Below, piece after piece: positions 34,787 to 44,052 of a stretch of DNA of 64,000 nucleotides; position 1 is the first letter of the stretch, and every line of letters starts with the position of its first letter. Under the pieces are notes generated by a model, which saw nothing but the letters and a program-made list of their open reading frames with translations, searched no databases and was not told the origin of the DNA. Source of the stretch: Plantactinospora endophytica (GTDB lineage: Bacteria; Actinomycetota; Actinomycetes; Mycobacteriales; Micromonosporaceae); NCBI RefSeq assembly GCF_016862915.1, contig NZ_BONW01000033.1, positions 1-64,000 on the forward strand. Reading direction: 5' to 3'. Position numbers and translations under genes: made by a program.

Positions 34787-36619
34787 TCAGCCCGCCTCCG
34801 CGACGTCGCGCCGGGCCGCGTTCAACTCGTCCAGCGAGCGGAGCACGGCGTTGGTCAGCGCTGCCGCGGTGCCGGGCCGCTCGTGCACGATCTCCCGCGC
34901 CCGTCGCAGGTTGACCCGGATCACCTGGAGGGTCTGCTGCATCTTCGGCCCCGCCTCCGCCGCGCCGGTCAGCAGCTCCATGTCGTAGAGGTGCTCGGCC
35001 TCGTTGAGCAGGTCCAGCGCGTGCAGGGTGAGCCGGTCGCTGCGCAGTGGCGGCCGGCGCAGGATGCGTACGGTGGTGACCAGGGACTGCACCACGCGCT
35101 CGGTGTAATACCACGAGGGAGCGTCGTGGTATTCGTCGAACTGCCGGAACACCCGGGCCGGCTGGTCCCACAGGCTCCGGCCGCCACCACGGTCGAGACG
35201 GCGGAGCACCAGATGGTCCCAGACCCGGTCGGCCAGGTCGAGCATCCTGGCCCGCTGGTCGGCGTCGCTGAGCAGGCCGGCGATGAACGCGGTGCGCTGC
35301 AACAGCAGGGCGGAGAACTCGCTGACCGCCCACCGCAACGTCGGGCCGCCCAGCTTCTCGCTGTTCTGCAGAGTCAGTCGTACGCCGGGGGCGTGCAGCA
35401 CCAGCGCCGAGTCCTGGTCGAACGGCCGGCGGGTGATCCTCGCCCGGTTGGCCAGCTCCTCCAGCACCGCGCCGACCCGGCTAAGGTCGGCGTCCGCGCC
35501 CCGCTCGACGACCAGACCCTTGACCGCCAGCGAGGTCACCAGCAGGGTGTAGTAGTCGGAGGCGTCCCGGTCGGTGGTCCGCCAGGGGATGTCCTCCAGC
35601 GGCCAGCGGTGGCCGTCGCCGAAGGTGGCGACCGTGGCCCAGTAGCCCCGGGTCAGGTCCCACCGCAGTTGCAACGCCCGGGAGAGCCGCTGCTGCTCCT
35701 CGTTGAGCAGGCCGAGGATCCGGGTCCGTTCGGTGAACAGCTCCTCGATCGCGTCGATCGCGATGACGGTGAAGTAGAGGTACGGCTCCTCCGGGGCGAA
35801 CCCCGGCGGCTGCTGGCCGACCGGCTCGGTCGTCTCGACCTCCGGCGCGTCCTTGACGATGCCCCAGGACCAGCCGCACTCGAAGAGCCGGTTCGGACTG
35901 TCCAGGTCGGCCACCTGGCCGGAACCGATCATGACCTCGCGGAAACTCGCGATCGTCTGCCGCAGTCGGCGGCGGAGCTGGGCGACGATCTGCCGCTGCG
36001 GCAGGTCGCTCTGGTTGAGGGTACGGACGAGTGCCTGGCCCTCTTCGGAATCGACGTCGAAGACGTTCACCGCGAAACTGCGCAGCAGCCCGACCATGGC
36101 GGCGGTGAGCCGGGTGCTCGCCATGGTCTCCAACTCGTCGATCTCGCGGAGAACCTCCTCACGGCGCACGGCCGAACGGAAGACCCGGGCGAAACCGATG
36201 GCGGCCAGCGAGAGTGTGATCGACATGGCGTACGAGTCGACGATGTCGAGGTCGAGTTGCTGCTCGGACGGCTCCGCACCGTCGGTCTGGAAATAGGTGC
36301 GGCCGGAGAAGACCGGTGTCCCGGATTTGTCGGTGTAGCGCTGGTAATACTCGGTGAGCACCTGGATCAGCACCCGGGGAATCTGGGTGGCGGTGCCGAG
36401 CGGACGCAGCGCTTTGATCATTTCCTCGGCGGTCTCGTCCGGACGGTCCAGCCCGAAGTCCGCCTGGGTGGCCGGCAGCAGGATGCAGAGCAACTGCTCG
36501 GCGTCACTGATCGAGTTCGGCCCGTCTCGCCCGCCCCACTGCCACTTCCCGTCCTGCCAGCTTGACCGGACGGTGGCCGCCCAGATCTCCAGGAGCTCCT
36601 GACGGGGCTGGATCCTCAT
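34787..36619 (-). CDS. SCO2524 family protein
   Basis: This 610-residue soluble protein matches the SCO2524 family: MRIQPRQELLEIWAATVRSS, WGGRDGPNSISDAEQLLCIL, and a long helical body with DRVWDHLVLRRLDRG near residue 480. No enzyme motif is visible. It is the first gene of the SCO2524-2523-2522 operon, followed by the P-loop gene after one base. The conserved set suggests a protein complex with the variant P-loop partner. Confidence 0.8.
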   Translation of the reverse strand: MRIQPRQELLEIWAATVRSSWQDGKWQWGGRDGPNSISDAEQLLCILLPATQADFGLDRPDETAEEMIKALRPLGTATQIPRVLIQVLTEYYQRYTDKSGTPVFSGRTYFQTDGAEPSEQQLDLDIVDSYAMSITLSLAAIGFARVFRSAVRREEVLREIDELETMASTRLTAAMVGLLRSFAVNVFDVDSEEGQALVRTLNQSDLPQRQIVAQLRRRLRQTIASFREVMIGSGQVADLDSPNRLFECGWSWGIVKDAPEVETTEPVGQQPPGFAPEEPYLYFTVIAIDAIEELFTERTRILGLLNEEQQRLSRALQLRWDLTRGYWATVATFGDGHRWPLEDIPWRTTDRDASDYYTLLVTSLAVKGLVVERGADADLSRVGAVLEELANRARITRRPFDQDSALVLHAPGVRLTLQNSEKLGGPTLRWAVSEFSALLLQRTAFIAGLLSDADQRARMLDLADRVWDHLVLRRLDRGGGRSLWDQPARVFRQFDEYHDAPSWYYTERVVQSLVTTVRILRRPPLRSDRLTLHALDLLNEAEHLYDMELLTGAAEAGPKMQQTLQVIRVNLRRAREIVHERPGTAAALTNAVLRSLDELNAARRDVAEAG

Positions 36620-36969
36620 CTATCGTGCACCACCATCCGCGAAAAACACCGGCTAGGTCGAGCGGCACTTCTGTTGTGCGTCGGGAGGACCTGACGGCTC
36701 CCGCGTGCGTCTCGATGATAGAGACGCGACCGACGGGCTGCGGGAGCCCGGCTTCACGACCGGTAGTGAATCAGAAGAAGATGCTGGTCAACGCCGGACT
36801 GCTCGGCCTTTCCACAGTGGTGCCACGTTTCACCGCAGCCACCCCCTTCGCATCCCGGGCTATCCATCAATGATGGCGTACGCGTCAAGGCGGGCGGAAC
36901 CGTCGTCGTGGCGTTCACCAGGAAGTCGTCGAACCCGTTCACCAGGAACGGCGCGACCGGATGATCGGA
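36620..36969. other. Gene-free interval with nested inverted repeats
   Basis: No convincing gene lies in these 350 bases. At 36696-36748 an outer pair GGCTCCCG/CGGGAGCC encloses an inner perfect pair GCGTCTC (36707-36713) / GAGACGC (36721-36727) with a 7-base loop. This could be a structured leader, an operator of the SCO2524-2522 operon, or a terminator of the LuxR-type gene on the minus strand. Confidence 0.5.
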
Positions 36970-37995
36970 TCAGCCGTGCCGGGCCGGATCGGTGAGCCGC
37001 TGTCGTACCGCCCAGAGGGCCGCCTCGGTACGCGACGCCGAGCCGGTCTTACGGAGCAGGTTGGACACGTGCACGGTGACGGTGCGTACCGAGATCCCGA
37101 GTGAGCGGGCCACCTGCTTGTTGGACATGCCGGCGGCCAGACAGGACAGCACCTCGACCTCCCGGCCGGTCAACTCGGCGGTGGGTGCCGGCGGCGGCTC
37201 GACCAGCAGCCGCAGGTGCTCGGAAAGCGGCCCGGGGGCGAGTTCCTCGGGCCGCCGGCCGCGCTCGGCGACCAACAGCTCCACCAGCCGGTACGGGTTG
37301 CCGCCGGTCCGCCGCCAGAGCGCGTCGACGACGTCCGCCGGTACGGGCCGGCCGGGGTAGACCTGGCCGAGCACGGCGGCCACGTCCGGCCGGCCCAGCG
37401 GGCCGAGGTGCTGCCGGATCGCGCCGGGGGCACCGGAGAGTCGGGCCAGGGTGGCGGCGACCAGCCGGGGCGACACCGCCTCCTCCGCCGGCCGGCTGCC
37501 GACGAGCAGCAGGGCCGGCAGGTCGGGCGCGGTGGCCAGCTCGCCGACCAGGTTGAGGCTGGCCGGGTCGAGTGCGTGCAGGTCCTCCACCACCAGTACC
37601 GCCGGCCCGGCCCCGACCAGCGCCCGTACGGTGCGTACCGCGAGGCGTAACAGTGCGTCGGGGGCGTACCGCTCCCGGGGCGCGTTCGGGTGCTGGGCCA
37701 GCCAGGCCAGCGCGTCGGGCGGCAACGGGAGGTCCTGGGTGTCCCGTCCGCTGAGCGCGGCGGCCAGCCAGTCGTACGGTGCCGGGGTGTGCACCCGGGC
37801 GGTACCGCTGAGGATGGTCCCCGGTCGGGGTGAGAGGCCGTCCAGAGCCGCACTGATCAGCAGGCTCTTGCCCACCCCGGCGGCGCCGGTGACCACCACG
37901 CAGCCGGTCCGGGGGTGCCCACCGGCGACCGTGGCCCAGGCGGCGGCGAACTCGGCCAGTTCGCCGGCACGCCCGACCATGGAGACCGGCATCAT
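36970..37995 (-). CDS. ATPase-containing LuxR-family regulator (short LAL type)
   Basis: This 341-residue protein joins an AAA-type ATPase to a LuxR helix-turn-helix. The N-terminal part has Walker A GAAGVGKS near residue 38 and Walker B VLVVEDLHALDP near residue 135. The C-terminal 65 residues (LTGREVEVLSCLAAGMSNKQVARSLGIS...) are the DNA-binding domain. Usual LAL regulators exceed 850 residues because of a TPR-like middle, which is missing here. It is divergent from the PP2C gene across a perfect palindrome, which may be its own operator. Confidence 0.88.
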   Translation of the reverse strand: MMPVSMVGRAGELAEFAAAWATVAGGHPRTGCVVVTGAAGVGKSLLISAALDGLSPRPGTILSGTARVHTPAPYDWLAAALSGRDTQDLPLPPDALAWLAQHPNAPRERYAPDALLRLAVRTVRALVGAGPAVLVVEDLHALDPASLNLVGELATAPDLPALLLVGSRPAEEAVSPRLVAATLARLSGAPGAIRQHLGPLGRPDVAAVLGQVYPGRPVPADVVDALWRRTGGNPYRLVELLVAERGRRPEELAPGPLSEHLRLLVEPPPAPTAELTGREVEVLSCLAAGMSNKQVARSLGISVRTVTVHVSNLLRKTGSASRTEAALWAVRQRLTDPARHG

Positions 37996-38004
37996 GCGTC
38001 AACC

Positions 38005-38022
38005 CTACGCAGTACTGCGTAG
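38005..38022. promoter_or_regulatory. Perfect 18-bp palindrome between divergent genes
   Basis: CTACGCAGTACTGCGTAG is a perfect 18-bp palindrome, 10 bp before the LuxR-type start and 37 bp before the PP2C start. It has the size of a dimeric regulator site and could control both genes. Confidence 0.7.
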
Positions 38023-38058
38023 TGACTTTGCCGTGGATCTCGGGGCAAGCTGCACGGT

Positions 38059-38778
38059 ATGACCTTTGTCCTGCGCAGCCTGGCCGTCAGCGACCCTGGC
38101 CTGGTCCGGCCGAACAACGAGGACGTGGCGTTCGCCGGCAGCCGCCTGGTCGCCGTGGCCGACGGCATGGGCGGGGCCCCGGCCGGCGAGGTGGCCAGCG
38201 AGATCGTGATCAGCAGTCTGGCCCCGGTGGAGCGGTCCGCGCCGGACGCGGAACCCCTGGCCGCGCTGCGGGAGGCGATCGGTGCGGCCAACACCCGGAT
38301 CCGGGCGGTGACCGACGCCGACCAGGCCACCGAGGGGATGGGCAGCACCGTGACGGCGATGTTGCTCTCCGGCCGCCGGCTCGGGGTGGCGCATGTCGGC
38401 GACTCCCGGGGCTACCTGTTCCGGGCCGGCAGGCTGTCCCAGCTCACCCGGGACGACACCTTCGTGCAGGCGCTCGTCGACCAGGGCGGACTGACGCCGG
38501 AGGAGGCCCGGCGGCATCCGCAGCGGTCGCTGGTCACCCGCGTGGTGCTGGGTACCCCGGTCGAGCCGGCCACCGTCGCGCTGATCGCCCAGGCCGGTGA
38601 CCGGCTGCTGGTGTGCAGCGACGGCCTCTCCGACGTGGTCGAGGACGACGCCATCGCCGGGGTGCTGGCCGGCTTCGCCGACCGGGAGGAGTGCACGCGG
38701 CAGTTGGTCAAGCTCGCGCACCAGGCGGGTGCCCCGGACAACGTCACGCTGGTGGTGGCGGACGTCACTGACGAATAA
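38059..38778 (+). CDS. PP2C-family protein serine/threonine phosphatase
   Basis: This 239-residue soluble phosphatase has the full PPM motif set: RPNNEDVAF, AVADGMGGAPAGEVAS, VAHVGDSRGYLFR, LLVCSDGLSDVVEDD and PDNVTLVVADV, which hold the metal-binding aspartates. It is of the PstP type but lacks a membrane anchor. It should reverse Ser/Thr kinase signalling in the cytosol; no kinase gene is next to it. The following beta-propeller gene starts 54 bp later and may be co-transcribed. Confidence 0.92.
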   Translation: MTFVLRSLAVSDPGLVRPNNEDVAFAGSRLVAVADGMGGAPAGEVASEIVISSLAPVERSAPDAEPLAALREAIGAANTRIRAVTDADQATEGMGSTVTAMLLSGRRLGVAHVGDSRGYLFRAGRLSQLTRDDTFVQALVDQGGLTPEEARRHPQRSLVTRVVLGTPVEPATVALIAQAGDRLLVCSDGLSDVVEDDAIAGVLAGFADREECTRQLVKLAHQAGAPDNVTLVVADVTDE

Positions 38779-38832
38779 TGGCCGCCATCACGTGGCCGGT
38801 CCCGACCGGCCCGGCCGGGAGGGGGCGGCGCG

Positions 38833-40200
38833 GTGGTCGTGATCGAGCTCGGCGAGCAGCGGTACGACCCGCCGGCCGAGCCCGTCCCGCCGCGCCGGTT
38901 CACCTGGCGGCGGCTCCGGACCACCGCGCTCGGACTGGCCGGGGCACTGGTGTTCGGCCTGGGTGGCGCGGCACCGGCCGCACCGTCGCAGTTGACGGAG
39001 ATCTACCGGGGGACGGTGCAGGGCAGTGACTCCTTCACGCTGACCGAGGACCGGCTCGTCCTCACCGAGCCGCTCGGCACCGACGCGTACCGGATCACCG
39101 CGTACGAGACGGAGCGGGGGCGGCAGCTCTGGAGTACGACGTACCGGACGGAGCTGCGGCGGATCTGGCTGTACCAGGCGGCCGGTCTGCTGATCCTGCT
39201 GGAGGGCCGGCCCGACAGCAACGATTTCCGGACCGTCGCGCTGGACGCCGGTACCGGGCGGTGGCGCTGGTCGGTGCCGAGTCAGCTGACCGTGCTGGGC
39301 GAGGAACGGATCGGGCTGGTCGTCGAGGAGGTGTTCCCGCCGGGCAGCCGGGTCGATCCCGACAATCCGCCGCCGTCCGGCACCCCGACCTACCAGGCGA
39401 CCTGGGGTACCGGCAGCTACACCGCACCACCGGTCGGGCAGACCGGTCGGGTGGTCGACCTCGACACCGGTCGGGATCTCTGGACCTCTCCGGTGCTGTC
39501 CGGGATCAGCACGCTGCGGGCCGGTCCGGGCCGCCCCGCCGCCCTGCTGGCCGGGTACCGCGACGGCCTGCTCGAACTGCGTGACCCCCGGACCGGAGCG
39601 GTCCGGCAGCGGCTCGATTCCGGGGGCGGCGTGCCGTTCTACGCGGCGATGGCCGGTGACTGGCTGATGGTGCGGTTCGAGACGAACGTCGCCGTCTACT
39701 CGGCCGACCTGCGGCAGCGCCGATGGATCCGGGCGACACCGTCGGAGCAGCTACGGGCCGAAGCCTGTGGGCCCATGCTGTGCCTGGCCGACGGGAGCGG
39801 CACCGAGGTGGTCGATCCGGCCACCGGCGGCACCGCGTGGCGGAACCCCGAGCCGCTGAGGGTGACCCCGCACGGCGGGCACCTGGTGGAGACCACCGAG
39901 GACCTCACGATCCGCCGGACGGTCGATCCGCGCACCGGGCGTAGCGTGGTGGACCTGACCGGCTGGACGGAGGCCGAGAGTCCGGCGACCTCCGGGCCGA
40001 TGCTGCTCCGCCAGACCGGCGGCAGCGCCCGGACCTGGGTGGGCCTGCTCGATCCGGAGGGTACGGCGGTCCGCTCGCTGGACCCGCTGCCGTTCGCCCT
40101 GACGTCCTGCCAGGCGGCCCCCCGGGCGTTCGCCTGTCGCACGCATCTCGGCGACATGCGGGTCTGGCGGTACCGCCCGCGTCCGTCCCCACCGGGCTGA
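38833..40200 (+). CDS. Membrane-anchored PQQ-like beta-propeller protein
   Basis: This 455-residue protein has one N-terminal hydrophobic segment (residues about 28-50) and an extracytoplasmic body made of PQQ-like repeats such as AYETERGRQLWS, ALDAGTGRWRWS, DLDTGRDLWTS and DPATGGTAWRN. Such folds are scaffolds or ligand sensors rather than quinoprotein enzymes when metal residues are lacking. GTG at 38833 has GGGAGGG about 9 nt upstream. It follows the PP2C gene on the same strand. Confidence 0.8.
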   Translation: MVVIELGEQRYDPPAEPVPPRRFTWRRLRTTALGLAGALVFGLGGAAPAAPSQLTEIYRGTVQGSDSFTLTEDRLVLTEPLGTDAYRITAYETERGRQLWSTTYRTELRRIWLYQAAGLLILLEGRPDSNDFRTVALDAGTGRWRWSVPSQLTVLGEERIGLVVEEVFPPGSRVDPDNPPPSGTPTYQATWGTGSYTAPPVGQTGRVVDLDTGRDLWTSPVLSGISTLRAGPGRPAALLAGYRDGLLELRDPRTGAVRQRLDSGGGVPFYAAMAGDWLMVRFETNVAVYSADLRQRRWIRATPSEQLRAEACGPMLCLADGSGTEVVDPATGGTAWRNPEPLRVTPHGGHLVETTEDLTIRRTVDPRTGRSVVDLTGWTEAESPATSGPMLLRQTGGSARTWVGLLDPEGTAVRSLDPLPFALTSCQAAPRAFACRTHLGDMRVWRYRPRPSPPG

Positions 40201-40296
40201 GCGGCGGCCACCGGAACGGCTCGATTGGTCCCGCACCGGCGATCCCGCTCGGTAATCTCGACATATGGCACAAACCAGTCCGAGGGTCGGTTGTCG

Positions 40297-40848
40297 ATGA
40301 CCGAGCCACCGCACCGGTCGCCGGTCCGGCTCTCCGTCAACGGCAGACCGTACGAACTCGACCTCGACAACCGGACCACGCTGCTCGACGCGCTCCGGGA
40401 GCACCTGGCGCTGACCGGGGCGAAGAAGGGCTGCGACCACGGCCAGTGCGGATCGTGCACGGTGCTGCTCGACGGCCGGCGGGTGAAGAGCTGCCTGGTC
40501 TTCGCCGTGGCGGCCGACGGCGGCGACCTGGTCAGCGTCGAGGGCCTGGCCGAGGACGGGCAACTGCACCCGTTGCAGAGCTGCTTCGTCGAGCACGACG
40601 CCTTCCAGTGCGGCTACTGCACCTCCGGACAGCTCTGCTCCGCCCTCGGCATGCTCGACGAGCTGCGCCGGGGCTGGCCGAGCGTGGTCACCGCCGACCT
40701 GGCCGCCGGCCCAAACGGGGTCACCGACCCGGAGATCCGGGAACGGATGAGCGGCAACCTGTGCCGCTGTGCGGCGTACCCGCACATCGTCTCGGCGATC
40801 CGGGAGGCCGCGACGGTCGAGACCCGTCCGATGGGGAGCCTCCGGTGA
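40297..40848 (+). CDS. [2Fe-2S] subunit of a PaoABC-like aldehyde oxidoreductase
   Basis: This 183-residue subunit carries two [2Fe-2S] clusters: the plant-ferredoxin type in CDHGQCGSCTVL with a later C in VKSCL, and the xanthine-oxidase type in CGYCTSG and CRCAAYP. It transfers electrons from the molybdenum subunit to the FAD subunit. Unlike E. coli PaoA it has no Tat signal, so the complex should be cytoplasmic. Its stop overlaps the next start as GTGA. Confidence 0.92.
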   Translation: MTEPPHRSPVRLSVNGRPYELDLDNRTTLLDALREHLALTGAKKGCDHGQCGSCTVLLDGRRVKSCLVFAVAADGGDLVSVEGLAEDGQLHPLQSCFVEHDAFQCGYCTSGQLCSALGMLDELRRGWPSVVTADLAAGPNGVTDPEIRERMSGNLCRCAAYPHIVSAIREAATVETRPMGSLR

Positions 40849-41855
40849 GGAGCTTCCGGTACGAGCGGAGCACCGACCCCGGCCGGGCGGTGGCGCTGGT
40901 GGCCGGCGAGCCGGACGCGGCGTACCTGGGCGGCGGCACGAACCTGGTCGACCTGATGAAACTCGGGGTGGCCCGCCCGGGGCTGCTGGTCGACGTCACC
41001 CGGCTGCCCCTGGACTCGGTCGAGTCACTGCCCGACGGCGGGCTCCGGATCGGCGCCACGGTACGCAACAGCGACCTGGCCGCGCACCCGACCGTACGGC
41101 GGGACTTCCCGGTGCTGGCCCGGGCGCTGCTGGCCGGGGCGAGCGGACAACTGCGCAACATGGCCACCGTCGGCGGCAACCTGCTGCAACGTACCCGCTG
41201 CGCCTACTTCCAGGACGTCACCCGGCCGTGCAACAAGCGCGTCCCTGGGGACGGATGCTCGGCGCTGGAGGGGCAGAACCGGGACCTCGCCATCCTCGGC
41301 TGGTCGCCGCAGTGCGTCGCCACCCACCCCTCGGACATGGCGGTCGCGCTGGTCGCGCTCGACGCCGTGGTCGAGGTGCTGGAGCCGGCCGGCGCCCGGG
41401 ACATCCCGCTGGCCGAGTTCCACCGGCTGCCCGGGGAACGGCCGGACCAGGAGACCACGCTGGCCCCGGGCGGGCTGATCACGGCGGTACGGATTCCCGC
41501 GCTGCCGTTCGCGCGCCGGTCGACGTACCGGAAGGCGCGGGACCGGGCGTCGTTCGCCTTCGCCGCCGGTTCGGTGGCGGTGGCGCTCGACCTGGCCGGC
41601 GGGCTGGTCCGGGACGTCCGCCTCGGCTGGGGCGCGGTCGCGCACCGGCCCTGGCGGCCCCGGCTCGCCGAGGCGGCGCTGCGCGGCCAGCCGGCGACCG
41701 AGGAGACCTTCCGGCTCGCCGCCGAGGAGGAACTCGCGGCGGCCCGGCCACTGACGCACAACGCCTTCAAGATCCCACTGATCCGGAACCTGACCGTACG
41801 AACCCTGGTCGACCTGGCCGAGGACGCGACGGACCCGGCGGAGCGGGACCGGTGA
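40845..41855 (+). CDS. FAD subunit of a PaoABC-like aldehyde oxidoreductase
   Basis: This 336-residue subunit belongs to the molybdopterin-dehydrogenase FAD family: AAYLGGGTNLVDLMK and QLRNMATVGGNLLQRTRC for FAD. It also has the extra cysteine loop CAYFQ...PCNKRVPGDGCSA typical of the PaoB/YagS group, which holds an additional [4Fe-4S] cluster. The GTG start at 40845 overlaps the upstream stop by 4 bp. It passes electrons to oxygen or another acceptor. The next subunit follows after 22 bp. Confidence 0.9.
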   Translation: MRSFRYERSTDPGRAVALVAGEPDAAYLGGGTNLVDLMKLGVARPGLLVDVTRLPLDSVESLPDGGLRIGATVRNSDLAAHPTVRRDFPVLARALLAGASGQLRNMATVGGNLLQRTRCAYFQDVTRPCNKRVPGDGCSALEGQNRDLAILGWSPQCVATHPSDMAVALVALDAVVEVLEPAGARDIPLAEFHRLPGERPDQETTLAPGGLITAVRIPALPFARRSTYRKARDRASFAFAAGSVAVALDLAGGLVRDVRLGWGAVAHRPWRPRLAEAALRGQPATEETFRLAAEEELAAARPLTHNAFKIPLIRNLTVRTLVDLAEDATDPAERDR

Positions 41856-41877
41856 GCGGGTACGTCGAGGTGGCCCG

Positions 41878-43983
41878 GTGAGCGCGCCGGCCACCGCCAT
41901 CGGCCGGGAACAGCCCCGGCTGGAGGGCCGGGCGAAGGTGACCGGCACCGCCCGGTACGCGGTCGAGCACCCGGCCGACGGCGTGGCGTACGGGTGGGCG
42001 GTGCAGGCCAGCGTGGCGAAGGGACGGATCGTCCGGATCGACACCGGCGACGCGGAGCGCGAGCCGGGGGTGCTGGCGGTGCTCACCCACGAGAACTCGC
42101 CCCGGCTGCACCCGGCGGAGAGTCCCGAACTGCTGCTCCTCCAGCAGCCCCGGGTGCGCTACCGGGGCGAGATCGTGGCGCTGGTGGTGGCCGAGTCGCT
42201 GGAGTCGGCCCGGGAGGCTGCCCGGCTGCTCCGGATCGACTACGACACCGAGCCGCACAGCAGCGTACTCACCGAGCATCATCCGAGCCTCTACAAGCCG
42301 GACCACGTCAACCCGTCGTTCCCCACCGACACCAGCGTCGGCGACTTCGACAGCGGCTACGCGGCGGCGGAGGTACGGCTGGACCAGACGTACCGGACGC
42401 CGGCGTACCACAACAACCCGATGGAGCCGCACGCCGCGACCGCGAGCTGGACCGACGGTCGGCTGCTGGTGCACGACTCCAGCCAGGGCACCACGGACGT
42501 ACAGGTGGTCCTCGGCCGGCTCTTCGAGTTGCCGGCCGAGGCGGTCCGGGCCATCGCCGAGCACGTCGGCGGCGGCTTCGGCAGCAAGGGCACCACCCGG
42601 TGCACGCCGGTGCTCGCCGCGATGGCCGCCCGGCAGGTCGGCCGGCCGGTACGGCTGGCGTTGACCCGGCAGCAGCTCTTCGGCCCGATCGGCTACCGCA
42701 CCCCGATCATCCAGCGGATCCGGCTCGGTGCCGACGCCGACGGCCGGCTCGCGGCGATCTGCCACGACGCGATCAGCCAGAGTTCCACCATCGAGGAGTT
42801 CGCCGAGCAGACCGCCGTACTCACCCGGGCGCTGTACGCGGCACCGCACCGCCGAACGACGCACCGGCTGGCCCGGCTGGACGTACCGACGCCGTCCTGG
42901 ATGCGCGCACCCGGCGAGTGCCCGGGGTCGTTCGCGCTGGAGTCCGCGATGGACGAGTTGGCGGTGGCCTGCGGGGTCGACCCGGTGGAGCTGCGGCTGC
43001 GCAACGACACCGAGGTCGACCCGGAGGAGGGCGTACCGTTCAGCAGCCGGAAGCTGGCCGCCTGCCTGCGCGACGGTGCCCGGCGGTTCGGCTGGGCGGA
43101 CCGCGACCCCGCTCCGGGGGCCCGACGGCGGGGCAGGTGGCTGATCGGCACCGGGATGGCCGGCGCGATCTACCCGGCCCGGATCCCGGGTGCGTCGGCC
43201 GAGGCGGCGGCCGGCCCGGACGGGACGTACCAGGTGCGGATCAACGCCACCGACATCGGTACCGGCGCGCGGACCGCGCTGTGGCAGATCGCCACGGACG
43301 CCCTCGGGGTGCCCGGCGACCGGGTCGCGGTCAGCATCGGGGACAGCGACCTTCCGCCGGCGCTGGTCGCCGGTGGCTCGACCGGTACCGCCGGCTGGGG
43401 TCTGGCCGTGCACCGGGCCTGCCAGGAACTGCGCCGCCAGCTCGACGACCGGTACGCCGGCACGGCACCCCCCGACGGCCTGGCGGTACGCCTGGACACC
43501 ACCGACGAGGCGGCGGCCCTGCCCCGACTCGCCCGGTACGCCTTCGGCGCGCACTTCGTCGAGGCCCGGGTGGACGTCGACTCCGGCGAGATCCGGATCC
43601 CCCGGATGCTCGGCGTCTTCGCCACCGGTCGGGTGGTGAACCCGAGCACCGCCCGATCGCAGTTGATCGGCGGGATGACCATGGGCATCTCGATGGCGCT
43701 GCACGAGGAGGGGCTGCTGGACCACCGGTTCGGCGACTGGGTGAACCGGGACCTGGCCACTTACCACGTCACCGCCTGCGCGGACGTGGAACGGATCGAG
43801 GCGTACTGGGTGCCGGAGGAGGACGACGAGGGGAACCCGCTCGGCACCAAGGGGCTGGGCGAGATCGGCATCGTCGGCTCGGCGGCAGCGGTCGCCAACG
43901 CCGTCTACCACGCCACCGGCCTGCGGTTCCGTACCCTGCCGATCCAGCTCGACAAGCTGGTGGACCGGCTGCCGACCGGCTAG
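41878..43983 (+). CDS. Molybdenum subunit of a PaoABC-like aldehyde oxidoreductase
   Basis: This 701-residue catalytic subunit has the xanthine dehydrogenase family layout: RLEGRAKVTGTARYAVE, NNPMEPHAATASW, GGGFGSKG, and the C-terminal catalytic glutamate in GTKGLGEIG. It should oxidise aldehydes to acids with a molybdopterin cytosine-dinucleotide cofactor. A PaoD/XdhC-like maturation factor normally encoded after this gene is absent here; a TetR gene follows on the other strand. Confidence 0.92.
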   Translation: MSAPATAIGREQPRLEGRAKVTGTARYAVEHPADGVAYGWAVQASVAKGRIVRIDTGDAEREPGVLAVLTHENSPRLHPAESPELLLLQQPRVRYRGEIVALVVAESLESAREAARLLRIDYDTEPHSSVLTEHHPSLYKPDHVNPSFPTDTSVGDFDSGYAAAEVRLDQTYRTPAYHNNPMEPHAATASWTDGRLLVHDSSQGTTDVQVVLGRLFELPAEAVRAIAEHVGGGFGSKGTTRCTPVLAAMAARQVGRPVRLALTRQQLFGPIGYRTPIIQRIRLGADADGRLAAICHDAISQSSTIEEFAEQTAVLTRALYAAPHRRTTHRLARLDVPTPSWMRAPGECPGSFALESAMDELAVACGVDPVELRLRNDTEVDPEEGVPFSSRKLAACLRDGARRFGWADRDPAPGARRRGRWLIGTGMAGAIYPARIPGASAEAAAGPDGTYQVRINATDIGTGARTALWQIATDALGVPGDRVAVSIGDSDLPPALVAGGSTGTAGWGLAVHRACQELRRQLDDRYAGTAPPDGLAVRLDTTDEAAALPRLARYAFGAHFVEARVDVDSGEIRIPRMLGVFATGRVVNPSTARSQLIGGMTMGISMALHEEGLLDHRFGDWVNRDLATYHVTACADVERIEAYWVPEEDDEGNPLGTKGLGEIGIVGSAAAVANAVYHATGLRFRTLPIQLDKLVDRLPTG

Positions 43984-44003
43984 CCGTCGCTCCCGGCCGC
44001 CGA

Positions 44004-44052
44004 CCGGTCAGCCGTCGGTCCCGGGCGCCGGCCGGTCAGCCGTCGGTCCCGG
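44004..44052. repeat. 21-bp direct repeat across the TetR stop codon
   Basis: CCGGTCAGCCGTCGGTCCCG plus G occurs at 44004-44024 and again at 44032-44052, a 28-bp period. The TetR stop codon (complement of TCA, 44036-44038) lies in the second copy, and the first copy holds the same triplet. Confidence 0.7.

Noticed and set aside
36754-36942. A 62-codon minus-strand frame with three cysteines that might resemble a peptide-natural-product precursor
   Set aside because: The start is GTG without a ribosome site, no modification enzymes are nearby and the sequence overlaps paired-base structures.
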